Shown here: one piece after another, positions 27,467 through 35,487 of the stretch | Position numbering within the stretch: position 1 is the first letter of the stretch | Layout of the letters: the number at the start of each line of letters is the position of its first letter | Source of the DNA: Streptomyces iakyrus | GTDB lineage: Bacteria > Actinomycetota > Actinomycetes > Streptomycetales > Streptomycetaceae | Length of the DNA: 64,000 bases | Direction: 5' to 3' | NCBI RefSeq assembly: GCF_000717055.1 | Contig: NZ_JNXI01000022.1 | Location: 72,259 to 136,258, forward strand | The notes under the pieces: model-generated | What the model saw: the letters and a program-made list of their open reading frames with translations, nothing else | Told to the model about the DNA's origin: nothing | The model's database searches: none | Position numbers and translations under genes: made by a program

Positions 27467-28037
27467 ACCCGATGCCGGTGACCGCCGTGCCCGCGACCCG
27501 GTCGGCGAGGGACCGGCGGCCGGGGGAGAGGACCGGCAGCGCGTTCACCAGGAACAGCACCACCGCGACCGCCCACACCAGGACGGACAGCACGATCTGC
27601 CCCTCGACGAGCAGCACGCAGGCCACGGCGTACACGGCGACGTCCGCGGCGGTGGTGACCGCGGCCCGCCGCGCCGCCCGGACCCGGGGCGGGAGGTTCG
27701 GGGTGACCTTGAGCCCGGTCAGGGCCTTGCCGACGGTGCGCCCGGCCAGGGCCAGGCACGCCCACTGGTAGAGGAACACCGTCAGCACCAGCAGCCCGAA
27801 GGCCTGCTCGACGTACAGCACCGACTTGTTCCACAGCGAGAGCCCCAGGTCCTGGGAGGCGTCGAGCACGTCGCCGCGCGAGGTCAGCAGGTCGAAACCG
27901 CCCCGGGTGGCCAGTTCGGGCACGTCGGTGACGAGTGCGGAGACCCGGTGGAAGGTGAGTACGGCGAGCGCCGAGGCCAGCGCCACCATCAACGCGAAAT
28001 CGACCAGCCAGGCCGTGGCACGGCGCAGCTTCGGCAT
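27426..28037 (-). CDS. RDD-family membrane protein
   Basis: 203 residues with about four membrane segments. The family's conserved residues are seen as RRATAWLVDFALM at the start and AGRTVGKALTGLKV in the middle, then a terminal RSLADRVAGTAV. RDD proteins are small integral membrane proteins with suggested transport or stress roles and no firm function. The gene is convergent with the GH114 gene and ends inside its coding sequence. Confidence 0.85.
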   Translation of the reverse strand: MPKLRRATAWLVDFALMVALASALAVLTFHRVSALVTDVPELATRGGFDLLTSRGDVLDASQDLGLSLWNKSVLYVEQAFGLLVLTVFLYQWACLALAGRTVGKALTGLKVTPNLPPRVRAARRAAVTTAADVAVYAVACVLLVEGQIVLSVLVWAVAVVLFLVNALPVLSPGRRSLADRVAGTAVTGIGFSRPVATPPVRTF

Positions 28038-28118
28038 GAACGTCCCCCGATCACTTGTGTGTCGGGCAGGAAGCTAGCGGCTGGGCGGCCCGTGCAGGAG
28101 GGGGACGGGAAGATCGTT

Positions 28119-28901
28119 TCAGCCCGGTGACAGAACGATGAGCGCCGTGGTCGCCGCCGTCTCCGCCAGACCGCCGAAGACGTCCCCCGTGACCCCGCCG
28201 AAGCGGCGCGTGCAGTGGCGGAGCAGCGCCTCGGCGGCGGCCAGGGCGAGGACGACCGCGAGTACGGCGCGGACCGGTCCGTACGGCCCGAAGAGAGCAC
28301 CGGCCGCCGCAGCGGCCCCCGCGACGGCCAGGGCGGCGAGCACCGCCCCCCGCAGCGGCACCACCCCCGCGACGGCCGCCCCCAGCCCCTCCGGCCGCGC
28401 CGCCGGCACGCCGGCCCGGGCCGCCAGGGTCAGGGCCAGCCGGGCGAGGGTCGCGGAGACGACGGCGGCGCACGCGCCCCGGGCCCAGGAGGCGTCGTAC
28501 GCCTGGGTGAGCGCGGCGACCTGCGCGAGCAGAGTGAGGACGAGGGTGATCACCCCGAAGGGCCCGATGTCCGACTGCTTCATGATCCGCAGCGCGTCCT
28601 CGGCGGGCTTCCCGCTGCCCAGCCCGTCGGCGGTGTCCGCGAGCCCGTCGAGATGCAGCCCCCGGGTGAGGACGGCCGGGACGGCGACGGTCGCCACGGC
28701 GGCCAGCGGCGCACCCACGCCGAGGAACAGCAGCACCAGCCCGAGCCCGGCGGCGGCGGCGCCGACCGCAAGCCCCGCCAGCGGAGCGCACAGCATGCCG
28801 CCGCGGGCGGCCTCCCGGTCCCACCGCGTCACCCGGACCGGGATCACCGTGAGGGTGCCGAAGGCGAAGCGGAGGCCGTCGAGGGGCGAGGTTGCGGGCA
28901 C
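28119..28901 (-). CDS. cobS: adenosylcobinamide-GDP ribazoletransferase CobS
   Basis: 260-residue integral membrane enzyme that joins adenosylcobinamide-GDP to alpha-ribazole (phosphate) in the last steps of cobalamin assembly. The signature RGLHLDGLADTADGLG and the following IMKQSDIGPFGV are intact, with about six hydrophobic segments. The GTG start at 28901 lacks a clear ribosome binding site. Cobalamin partners in this window are cobT (30.5 kb) and a cobU fusion (33.0 kb), all on the same strand but interrupted by other genes. Confidence 0.95.
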   Translation of the reverse strand: MPATSPLDGLRFAFGTLTVIPVRVTRWDREAARGGMLCAPLAGLAVGAAAAGLGLVLLFLGVGAPLAAVATVAVPAVLTRGLHLDGLADTADGLGSGKPAEDALRIMKQSDIGPFGVITLVLTLLAQVAALTQAYDASWARGACAAVVSATLARLALTLAARAGVPAARPEGLGAAVAGVVPLRGAVLAALAVAGAAAAAGALFGPYGPVRAVLAVVLALAAAEALLRHCTRRFGGVTGDVFGGLAETAATTALIVLSPG

Positions 28902-28961
28902 CGGCGCAGGCTACCGGCCGGTCAGGAGAGCGAGCACGGCGCCCGAGGATAAAGTGCGCAT

Positions 28962-29723
28962 ATGGGATGGTTCGAGCGGAACATCATGGAACCTGGCAAG
29001 CTGCCGCTGCTCCTCGCTCTCATCTCCTTCGTCCTGACCTTCCTGATCACCCGGGTGATCACCCGCCTCATCCGGGCGGGCAAGGGCCCCTTCGGCAACG
29101 TCAGCAGCGGAGGCGTCCACGTCCACCACGTGGTCCCCGGCGTCATCCTGACGATCGTCGGCGGCTTCGGCGCGGTCGCCGGCGGCCAGTACGGTTTCGG
29201 CTCGGCGCTGGCCGCCGTCATCTTCGGCATCGGCGCGGGCCTCGTCCTGGACGAGTTCGCCCTGGTCCTGCACCTCGCCGACGTCTACTGGACGCCGGAC
29301 GGCCGCAAGAGCGTGGAGATGGTCGTCCTCACCGCGTCCCTCGTCGGCCTGCTCCTGATCGGCTTCTCGCCGCTGGGCGTCAACGACCTCAATGAGGACC
29401 AGCAGCAGAATCGCGCCGTCGCCCTCGTGACCGTCCTGGCGAACTTCCTGTTCGCCCTCATCGCCCTGTTCAAGGGCAAGGTCCGGCTGGCCGTCCTCGG
29501 TGCGATCATCCCGCTCGTCGCCCTGGTCGCAGCCCTGCGGCTGGCCCGGCCCACCTCCCCGTGGGCCAAACGGTTCTACCGGAACCGCCCCCGCGCCCGG
29601 GCCAGGTCCGCCCTGCGCTCCTACCGCCACGACCGGCGCTGGGTGACCCCCTCGCGGGCTTTTCACGACTGGCTCGGCGGCGCGCCCGACCCCGAACCGG
29701 CCCGGTCCCTCGAACGCCGCTGA
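28962..29723 (+). CDS. multi-pass membrane protein of unknown function
   Basis: 253 residues with five to six hydrophobic segments. A histidine-rich loop, GGVHVHHVVPG, follows the first segment, and a charged intramembrane stretch, LDEFALVLHLADVYW, carries Asp, Glu and two His. These could bind a metal or haem, but no known family is recognised. The C-terminus is basic and cytoplasmic. GAGGA precedes the ATG, and the gene is divergent from cobS with 60 bp between starts. Its last 61 bp overlap the convergent gene at 29663. Confidence 0.8.
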   Translation: MGWFERNIMEPGKLPLLLALISFVLTFLITRVITRLIRAGKGPFGNVSSGGVHVHHVVPGVILTIVGGFGAVAGGQYGFGSALAAVIFGIGAGLVLDEFALVLHLADVYWTPDGRKSVEMVVLTASLVGLLLIGFSPLGVNDLNEDQQQNRAVALVTVLANFLFALIALFKGKVRLAVLGAIIPLVALVAALRLARPTSPWAKRFYRNRPRARARSALRSYRHDRRWVTPSRAFHDWLGGAPDPEPARSLERR

Positions 29724-30361
29724 CGCACCTCGCCCACCCCGCACAGCACCAGCACCGCCATGATCGCGGCGAGGTGCTCCTTGCCGGCGAGGTTCTCCTT
29801 CAGCACCACCTCGGCCACCATTGCCACGATCACCACCGAGGCCGTGACGTACGCCCGGTAGCGCCACCCGAGGAAGACGGCCAGCCCCACCACCGCCGCC
29901 GACGGCCCGGTGTCCACGACCCAGGCGTCCGAGGCGGGCAGGCCGAGCGGGGAGTGCGGGCCCAGCCGGATGCCCAGGCGTGCGTACAGCGTGCCCGCAA
30001 GCGTCGCCACGTAGGCGAGGGCCAGCGTCCGCCACCGGCCCAGGCACAGCTCGGCGATGCCGAACACCAGCAGGATCTGCACGAGCGCGCCCCAGACCGG
30101 CAGGTCCAGAGCGGGCACGAACAGCGACAGCGGGGTCCGCAGCAGCGTCGGCCACAACGGGTCCGCGGCCCGCACCCCGCCGGCGTTCTGCACGAACCGG
30201 TAGCCCCACGCCTGGCCGTGCACGAGGTGCAGTACGGCCGTGAGGCACACGGCCCCGACCGCCAGCGGCACGGCCCGCCACCGCCGCTCGGCCAGCGGCC
30301 CGCGCACCGCGGCGTACAGCCGTCCCCATTCGGCGCGGGCCCAGCGGGCGAGCGTGGTCAT
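29663..30361 (-). CDS. rhomboid-like membrane protein
   Basis: 232 residues with six or seven hydrophobic segments. DTGPSAAVVGL (about residue 150) resembles the rhomboid GxSxx(F)G catalytic-serine region, and KEHLAAIMAVL near residue 205 could supply the catalytic histidine, so the Ser-His pair is arguably present. Sequence divergence is large, and it may be one of the rhomboid-fold proteins without proven protease activity. It lies between an unknown membrane protein (convergent, overlapping) and cobT on the same strand. Confidence 0.65.
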   Translation of the reverse strand: MTTLARWARAEWGRLYAAVRGPLAERRWRAVPLAVGAVCLTAVLHLVHGQAWGYRFVQNAGGVRAADPLWPTLLRTPLSLFVPALDLPVWGALVQILLVFGIAELCLGRWRTLALAYVATLAGTLYARLGIRLGPHSPLGLPASDAWVVDTGPSAAVVGLAVFLGWRYRAYVTASVVIVAMVAEVVLKENLAGKEHLAAIMAVLVLCGVGEVRQRRSRDRAGSGSGAPPSQS

Positions 30362-30495
30362 CCGGCGGTCGTCCTCGTCCGTACGCGGCGGTGTCTGAGG
30401 GTGTCTGCGACTCAGTCAAACCGACACCACGTTCCAGGACCGACCGGAACGGGACGAAGTTGAGCCAGGCGTGAGTGACCTGGATCTCGGGAGTG

Positions 30496-31596
30496 CTACT
30501 GCTCGGCGGGCGCCTCCGACGCCTCCGGCTCGGCCGGCGCCTCGGACTCCTTGGGCTTCTCGGGCAGCTCCGCCGCCAGCGCGGCCGAGGCCTGCACGAG
30601 TGGCAGTGCCAGCAGACCGCCCGCACCCTCGCCGACGGTCACCCCGTGGGCCAGCAGCGGCTCCAGGGCCATCCGGTCCAGCGCCTTCGCCTGCCCCGGC
30701 TCCCCGCTGTCGTGCGCGGCCAGCCACCAGTCCGGCGCCCGGAACGCGATCCGCTGCCCGACCAGCGCGCACGCGGCCGTCACGACCCCGTCGAGCACCA
30801 CCGGCAGCTTGCGTACCGCGCTCTGCAGCAGGAAGCCCGTCATCGCGGCGAGGTCGGCGCCGCCCACCGTCGCCAGCAGCTGCAACTGGTCCCCTAGCAC
30901 CGGCCGGGCCCTGCGCAGCGCGTCGCGGATCGCCGCGCACTTGCGCATCCACGCCAGGTCGTCGATCGCCAGCCCGCCGCGCCCGGTGACGACCGACGCG
31001 TCAACGCCGCACAACGCCGCGACCAGCACGCTCGCCGCCGTGGTCCCGCCGACGCTCACATCGCCGAGCACCACCAGGTCCGTGCCCGAGTCGGCCTCCT
31101 CGTCGGCCACCGCGATCCCCGCCCGGAACGCGGCCTCGGCGTGTTCAAGGGTCAGCGCGTCCTCGATGTCGATCCGCCCGCTGCCGCGCCGCACCCGGTG
31201 CCGTACGACGTCCTCGGGCAGCGTCTCGGGGTCGCAGTCCAGGGCCATGTCGACGACCCGCACCGGCACGCCCAGCCGCCGGGCCAGCACCGACACGGGC
31301 CGGCCGCCCTCCAGCACCTCGCGCACCAACTCCCCGGCGCTGCCCGCCGCGCGGGCCGAGACGCCCAGCTCGGCGATGCCGTGGTCACCGGCGAAGAGCA
31401 CCACCCGCGGCCGTTCGACCGGCCGCACCGGCACGGCCGACTGCGCCGCCGCCAGCCACTCACCCAGTTCGTCGAGGCGGCCCAGCGACCCGGGCGGCAC
31501 GATCTGTCGCTCCCGGCGCGCCTCGGCGTCACGGCGGATCCCGCCGTCCGGACGCTCGATCAGATCGGTGAAGTCGTCGAGATTAAGCGAGCTCAT
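30496..31596 (-). CDS. cobT: nicotinate-nucleotide-dimethylbenzimidazole phosphoribosyltransferase CobT
   Basis: A 366-residue enzyme that activates the lower ligand of cobalamin by transferring ribose phosphate from nicotinate mononucleotide to dimethylbenzimidazole. Seen are PPGSLGRLDELGEWLA near residue 36, VVLFAGDHGIAELGVS, GDVSVGGTTAASVL, and the C-terminal HGVTVGEGAGGLLALP with the catalytic glutamate. A proline/glutamate-rich tail (about 30 residues, PEKPKESEAPAEPEASEAPAEQ-like) extends past the conserved fold. The ATG at 31596 starts the conserved region; the frame is open for 131 codons upstream without support. Divergent from the methyltransferase at 31781. Confidence 0.94.
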   Translation of the reverse strand: MSSLNLDDFTDLIERPDGGIRRDAEARRERQIVPPGSLGRLDELGEWLAAAQSAVPVRPVERPRVVLFAGDHGIAELGVSARAAGSAGELVREVLEGGRPVSVLARRLGVPVRVVDMALDCDPETLPEDVVRHRVRRGSGRIDIEDALTLEHAEAAFRAGIAVADEEADSGTDLVVLGDVSVGGTTAASVLVAALCGVDASVVTGRGGLAIDDLAWMRKCAAIRDALRRARPVLGDQLQLLATVGGADLAAMTGFLLQSAVRKLPVVLDGVVTAACALVGQRIAFRAPDWWLAAHDSGEPGQAKALDRMALEPLLAHGVTVGEGAGGLLALPLVQASAALAAELPEKPKESEAPAEPEASEAPAEQ

Positions 31597-31780
31597 TCGC
31601 CGAACAGTACCGGCCCCGGTCGAACAGCACGGCGCCACATCACCACTCGGTCGGGGGGACGTCGTTGCACCGAAGATCGGCATCCCATACGTTCCGTTTT
31701 GCAGCGGATTGTCGTACGTGGTAGGTGCGACGTCCCCGCCGTACGTCCCCGCCGTACGCCGTCGCCCCCGGGAGCCGCCC

Positions 31781-32827
31781 ATGCCCGCACATCCCGCCTC
31801 CTCCGCACCCCCCGCCCTCCAGACGACCGCACGGGTCCACGAACCGCGCCGCGAGGACTGCCCCTGGTGCGGCTCCGGCCGGCTGCGCAACCGGCTGCGC
31901 ACCGGTGACCTGCGGCAGTACAAGCCGGGCGGCTTCACCGTCGACGCCTGCCGGGACTGCGGCCACACCTTCCAGAACCCCCGCCTCACCCTGGAAGGCC
32001 TGGCCCTCTACCACCGCACCGCACGCGAAGCGCCCAGGGACCCGGCGAGCGACGGCCTGCTCGCCCTGCGGAGCAGCCCGCGCCGCCACCGCTCGGCTGC
32101 CCGCGCCATGATCCGCTGCGGCGAACCGGAGAGCTGGCTCGACGTCGGGACGGGCCACGCCCGCTTCCCCTCCACGGCCCGGCAGTTCTTCCCGTACACG
32201 GCTTTCGACGGCCTGGACCCCACCCCGCGCGTGGTCCGCGCCCGGTCGGCCGAGCGCGTCGAGGAGGCCCACGTCGGCCGCCTGACGGACCCCGGCATCG
32301 CCGGCCCCTTGCGCGCCCGCTACGACGTGGTCAGCATGCTCCACCACCTGGAGGGCACGCCGGACCCCCGGGCGGAACTCCGGGCCGCCCTCGCCGTCCT
32401 GCGCCCGGGCGGCCACCTGCTCATCGAGACCCTCAGCCCCCGCAGCGTCTTCGCGGCCCTGCTGGGCCGCTGGTGGCTCCCCTACGACCAGCCGCGTCAC
32501 CTCCACCTCCTGCCCCCGCAGAACGTCCGCGCGGATCTGGAGTCGGCCGGCTGCGAGATCCTGACGCTCGACCACCGCCCGGTCCACGTCCCCCACGACC
32601 TCGCGGGTGCCACGTCCCTGGCCCTCTCGCACGCCCTGCCGGCCCCGGACACCCCCTGGCGGGCCATCCCGCCGCCCCCCGTCCAGCGGCACGCCCGTAC
32701 CGCGTTGCTCCGCGCCGGCCTGCCCCTGGTGGCCGTGGCGGCGCTGGCCGACCACCTCATCGCCCCGGTCGCTCGCCGCACGCGCTTCGCCAACACGTAC
32801 CGGGTCATCGCCCGCAAAGCTCCGTAA
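31781..32827 (+). CDS. class I SAM-dependent methyltransferase with N-terminal zinc-ribbon
   Basis: 348 residues. Two CxxC pairs (CPWCGSG near residue 28, CRDCGHTF near residue 58) form a probable zinc ribbon. A methyltransferase-11/23-like domain with ESWLDVGTGHARF (SAM motif I) and a GGHLLIETLSP post-motif follows. This architecture is common in sugar or small-molecule methyltransferases; the substrate is unknown. GGGAG precedes the ATG. The last 111 bp of the gene lie inside a 158-bp tandem duplication, so a second copy of its C-terminal codons ends at 32985. Confidence 0.85.
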   Translation: MPAHPASSAPPALQTTARVHEPRREDCPWCGSGRLRNRLRTGDLRQYKPGGFTVDACRDCGHTFQNPRLTLEGLALYHRTAREAPRDPASDGLLALRSSPRRHRSAARAMIRCGEPESWLDVGTGHARFPSTARQFFPYTAFDGLDPTPRVVRARSAERVEEAHVGRLTDPGIAGPLRARYDVVSMLHHLEGTPDPRAELRAALAVLRPGGHLLIETLSPRSVFAALLGRWWLPYDQPRHLHLLPPQNVRADLESAGCEILTLDHRPVHVPHDLAGATSLALSHALPAPDTPWRAIPPPPVQRHARTALLRAGLPLVAVAALADHLIAPVARRTRFANTYRVIARKAP

Positions 32828-33032
32828 CCCGGCGCACGGGCGGCCGAGGGGCCCTGTCAGCCCCGCAGCACCACGGCCTGCCCCTGGTGGCCGTGGCCGC
32901 GCTGGCCGACCACCTCATCGCCCCGGTCGCCCGCCGCACGCGCTTCGCCAACACGTACCGGGTCATCGCCCGCAAAGCCCCGTAACCCGGCGCACGGGCG
33001 GCCGAGGGGCCCTGTCAGCCCCGCAGCACCAC
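32717..33032. repeat. 158-bp tandem duplication at a convergent gene junction
   Basis: The segment 32717-32874 is repeated head-to-tail as 32875-33032, with ten further matching bases beyond. I count three substitutions between copies (G/C in GTGGCGGC, T/C in GTCGCTCG, T/C in AAAGCTCC). Each copy contains the 3' end of the methyltransferase gene, its stop, a 29-bp spacer and the final codons of cobU in reverse. Only copy 1 ends the true methyltransferase gene and only copy 2 ends the true cobU gene; the other halves are remnants. Confidence 0.95.
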
Positions 33033-34214
33033 GGCCTGCCCCGCCACCACCAGCAGCACGTGCTCGCACTCGTCCGCGAACCCTGCGTTCAGCCGGCCGA
33101 GTTCGTCCCGGTAGCGCCGCCCCGACGCCGTCGACGGCACGATCCCCGACCCCACCTCGTTCGACACGGCGACCACGGTCCGCCGGGTGACCCGCACCGC
33201 CGCCGTGAGCTCCCGCACGCGCTCCCGCAGCACCTTCTCGCCCCGCTCCGCCCACACCGCGTCGTCCCACGCCCCGGCGGCGTCCATCGCGTCCGTCAGC
33301 CACAGCGACAGACAGTCGATGAGCAGGGGCGGCCCCTCCGCCTCCAGCAACGGCACCAGGTCGCAGGTCTCGACCGTCTGCCACGACCCCGGCCGCCGCT
33401 CCCGGTGGGCCGAGACCCGCGAGGACCACTCCGTGTCGCCGTTGCGCGACCCGCCCGTGGCCACGTACAGCACGTCGGGGAAGGCCTCCAGCCTCCGCTC
33501 GGCCTCCACCGACTTGCCCGACCGCGCCCCGCCCAGCACCAGCGTCCGCCGCGGCACGTCAGGCACCTCCTCGTACGCCCCCACCACCAGCGTCACCCCG
33601 TCCGGCACGGCCCGGGCCCCGGCCGCCGCGAGCCGCCGCCCCAGCTCCGGTCCGGGCGGCGCGTCGTGGTCCAGATGGACGGCGACCACGTCGGTCGTCG
33701 GCCCGACCGCCCCCACCGCCCGCAGCTTCGCCAGCGCGTCCGGCCGCCCCACGACGTCCGCCAGGACCATGTCGTACGACTCGGCCGGCCCCTCCAGGCC
33801 CGCCGGCGCCCCGCCCGGCGGCAGATACAGCAGCCGCTGCCCCTCCGGACCGGTCACCGCGTACCCCGTGCCCGGCGCGTCCAGCGCCACCGCCCGCACC
33901 CGGTGCCCTGTCAGCAGCGTCAACTCCCGCCCGTCCGGCACCCGTCCGGGCTGCGGAAGCCCCGCGGGCACCTCCACCGCCGGCCCGTCGTGCGGATGCG
34001 ACAGCAGCACCTGCCGGACACCGGTCAGGGAACGGCCCGCCCGCGCCGCCGCGAACGCCGCGCCCGGCGTCAGGTCGAGCAGCAGCGTCCCGTCCAGGAG
34101 CAGCGCGGTGGCCGCCCGCGCGTCGGGGCCGAGGGCGGCCGCACAGGCCGCGCAGGGACAGTCGGGGCGGGGGAGCCCCGCGGGGGCGCCGGTGCCGAGC
34201 AGAGTGAGTTCCAC
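33015..34214 (-). CDS. cobU: fusion of a PhnP-like metallohydrolase domain and adenosylcobinamide kinase/guanylyltransferase CobU
   Basis: 399 residues in two parts. Residues 1 to about 215 resemble a metallo-beta-lactamase-fold phosphodiesterase of the PhnP/PqqB type: start ELTLLGTGAPAGLP, a Cys cluster DCPCAAC, and a partly degenerate HPHDGP in place of HxHxDH. From about residue 220 it is CobU, which phosphorylates and guanylylates adenosylcobinamide: P-loop LVLGGARSGKSVEAE and SNEVGSGIVP. The GTG at 34214 starts the first domain. Final codons are duplicated downstream as part of a 158-bp repeat. The N-terminal domain's role in cobalamin assembly is not known. Confidence 0.9.
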   Translation of the reverse strand: MELTLLGTGAPAGLPRPDCPCAACAAALGPDARAATALLLDGTLLLDLTPGAAFAAARAGRSLTGVRQVLLSHPHDGPAVEVPAGLPQPGRVPDGRELTLLTGHRVRAVALDAPGTGYAVTGPEGQRLLYLPPGGAPAGLEGPAESYDMVLADVVGRPDALAKLRAVGAVGPTTDVVAVHLDHDAPPGPELGRRLAAAGARAVPDGVTLVVGAYEEVPDVPRRTLVLGGARSGKSVEAERRLEAFPDVLYVATGGSRNGDTEWSSRVSAHRERRPGSWQTVETCDLVPLLEAEGPPLLIDCLSLWLTDAMDAAGAWDDAVWAERGEKVLRERVRELTAAVRVTRRTVVAVSNEVGSGIVPSTASGRRYRDELGRLNAGFADECEHVLLVVAGQAVVLRG

Positions 34215-34267
34215 GCCCCGATTCTCACCCGCGAGCATGGAACATGCGTGATGGAGACGCCCCTGGA

Positions 34268-34289
34268 GGGGCGCGGGGGAACTGCGCGA
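34268..34289 (+). repeat. dispersed intergenic repeat, copy f
   Basis: The core is present with one extra G (GGGGCGCGGGGGAACTGCGC then GA), followed by AGCAACCC. It lies in the 226-bp gap upstream of the cobU fusion gene and the small gene at 34441. Confidence 0.75.
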
Positions 34290-34440
34290 GCAACCCCCGC
34301 GAGCCGGCACCCGGCCGATGACCCGCACCCCCGCAAGCCCTGTAACGCCCCACCCGGCGGAGCGCTTACGCTCTGAGAGGGAGCCGGACCAAGATCCGGC
34401 TTTTCGCTGTGCAGTGTGCTCACACACATGGGAGGCGTAC

Positions 34441-34653
34441 ATGGCGGCATGGACGTGGCGGTTCGAGAAGACCGACGGGACGGAGGTCCAGCCCGCGGTG
34501 CCGCCGGAGGAGTTCCCCACCCAGGGGGACGCCGAGTCCTGGATCGGGGAGCACTGGAAGGCCCTCCAGGTGGGCGGCGCCGATCAGGTGCGGCTGTTCG
34601 AGGACGCCACGGAGATCTACGGGCCGATGAGTCTGCACGCCGCCGAGGCGTGA
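34441..34653 (+). CDS. small conserved acidic protein (70 aa)
   Basis: 70 residues beginning AAWTWRFEKTDGTEV, with a compact acidic sequence, no membrane segment and no recognised domain. The ATG is preceded by GGGAGG at ideal distance, and codon use is typical, so it is a real gene. The pattern W-x-W-R-F-E and GDAESWIGEHW suggests a small folded domain that I remember in many actinobacteria, always annotated hypothetical. Confidence 0.8.
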   Translation: MAAWTWRFEKTDGTEVQPAVPPEEFPTQGDAESWIGEHWKALQVGGADQVRLFEDATEIYGPMSLHAAEA

Positions 34654-34698
34654 GCCCGGCGGGGCGGGGGCCGACGGTCCCCGCCCCTCCTCCGCGGG

Positions 34699-35487
34699 TC
34701 AGCCGCGCACGCCGCACAGATGCAGCAGCGCCGCCACCCCGCGGTACGGATCCGTCCGCCCGGCCTTCTCCTCCACCGCGAGCAGCGTCTCCACGTCGGC
34801 CGGGACCTCCGCGCCGTCCGCCGCCGTGTCGGTGAACACCCGCACCCCGTACCAGGCGTGCAGCGGCGCCCCGATCCCGGCGAGCGTCGACGTCAGGTCC
34901 TTCAGCCGGTCGGCGCGTACGTCCATCCCCAGCCGGTTCCGGTAGGAGACCGTGTCGAAGGCCGCCAGCGCCCCGGACCAGTCGCCGGACAGACCCGGCC
35001 GGATCGCGAGCGCGTCGCCGTTGCGCACGAGCAGCGACAGCAGCCCGCCGTGCGCCAGCATCCGGGCGAGGCCTGCCAGCAGCGGGTCGGGCTCCTCCAC
35101 GTACATCAGGACGCCGTGGCACAGCACCACGTCGAAACTGCCCGGCAGGAAGTGCACACCGGTGTCCCGGCCGTCGCCCTCGATGATCCGCATCCGCTCC
35201 CGGATGCCCTCCGGCTCCCCGGCGAGGGACTTCCGGGCCGCGGCGACCATCGTCGCGTCCTGCTCCAGGCCGGTCACCTGGTGCCCGGCCCGGGCCAGCC
35301 GCAGCGCCTGCGTGCCCTGGCCCATCCCCACGTCGAGCACCCGCAGCCGCTGCCCGACCGGGAACCTGGCCACTATCTGCTCGTCCAGCTGGCGGGCCAC
35401 CAGCTCCTGCCGGACGACATCGCGCAGCCCGCCCAGCTTGTCCAGCCAGGCATCCGCCGCACCCCCGGAGAACGGCGTCGTGGTCAG
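34699..35487 (-). CDS. class I SAM-dependent methyltransferase, probable CTG start
   Basis: 262 residues if started at the CTG at 35487. SAM motif I is LRVLDVGMGQGTQALRLA near residue 52, and SFDVVLCHGVLMYVEEPD is the motif II/III region, as in methyltransferase-11 enzymes; the substrate is unknown. The first ordinary start in frame is GTG at 35400, which would discard 29 residues of coding-like sequence (TTTPFSGGAADAWLDKLGG). The CTG overlaps the upstream stop as CTGA, with GGAG seven bases before it, just like the GTGA/ATGA couplings elsewhere in this window. It is co-transcribed with the DUF3043 gene. Confidence 0.85.
   Translation of the reverse strand: MTTTPFSGGAADAWLDKLGGLRDVVRQELVARQLDEQIVARFPVGQRLRVLDVGMGQGTQALRLARAGHQVTGLEQDATMVAAARKSLAGEPEGIRERMRIIEGDGRDTGVHFLPGSFDVVLCHGVLMYVEEPDPLLAGLARMLAHGGLLSLLVRNGDALAIRPGLSGDWSGALAAFDTVSYRNRLGMDVRADRLKDLTSTLAGIGAPLHAWYGVRVFTDTAADGAEVPADVETLLAVEEKAGRTDPYRGVAALLHLCGVRG

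Noticed and set aside
32473..32985. A possible second methyltransferase-like gene ending at 32985
   Set aside because: It is only the duplicated 3' fragment of the methyltransferase gene within the 158-bp tandem repeat, read partly out of frame.
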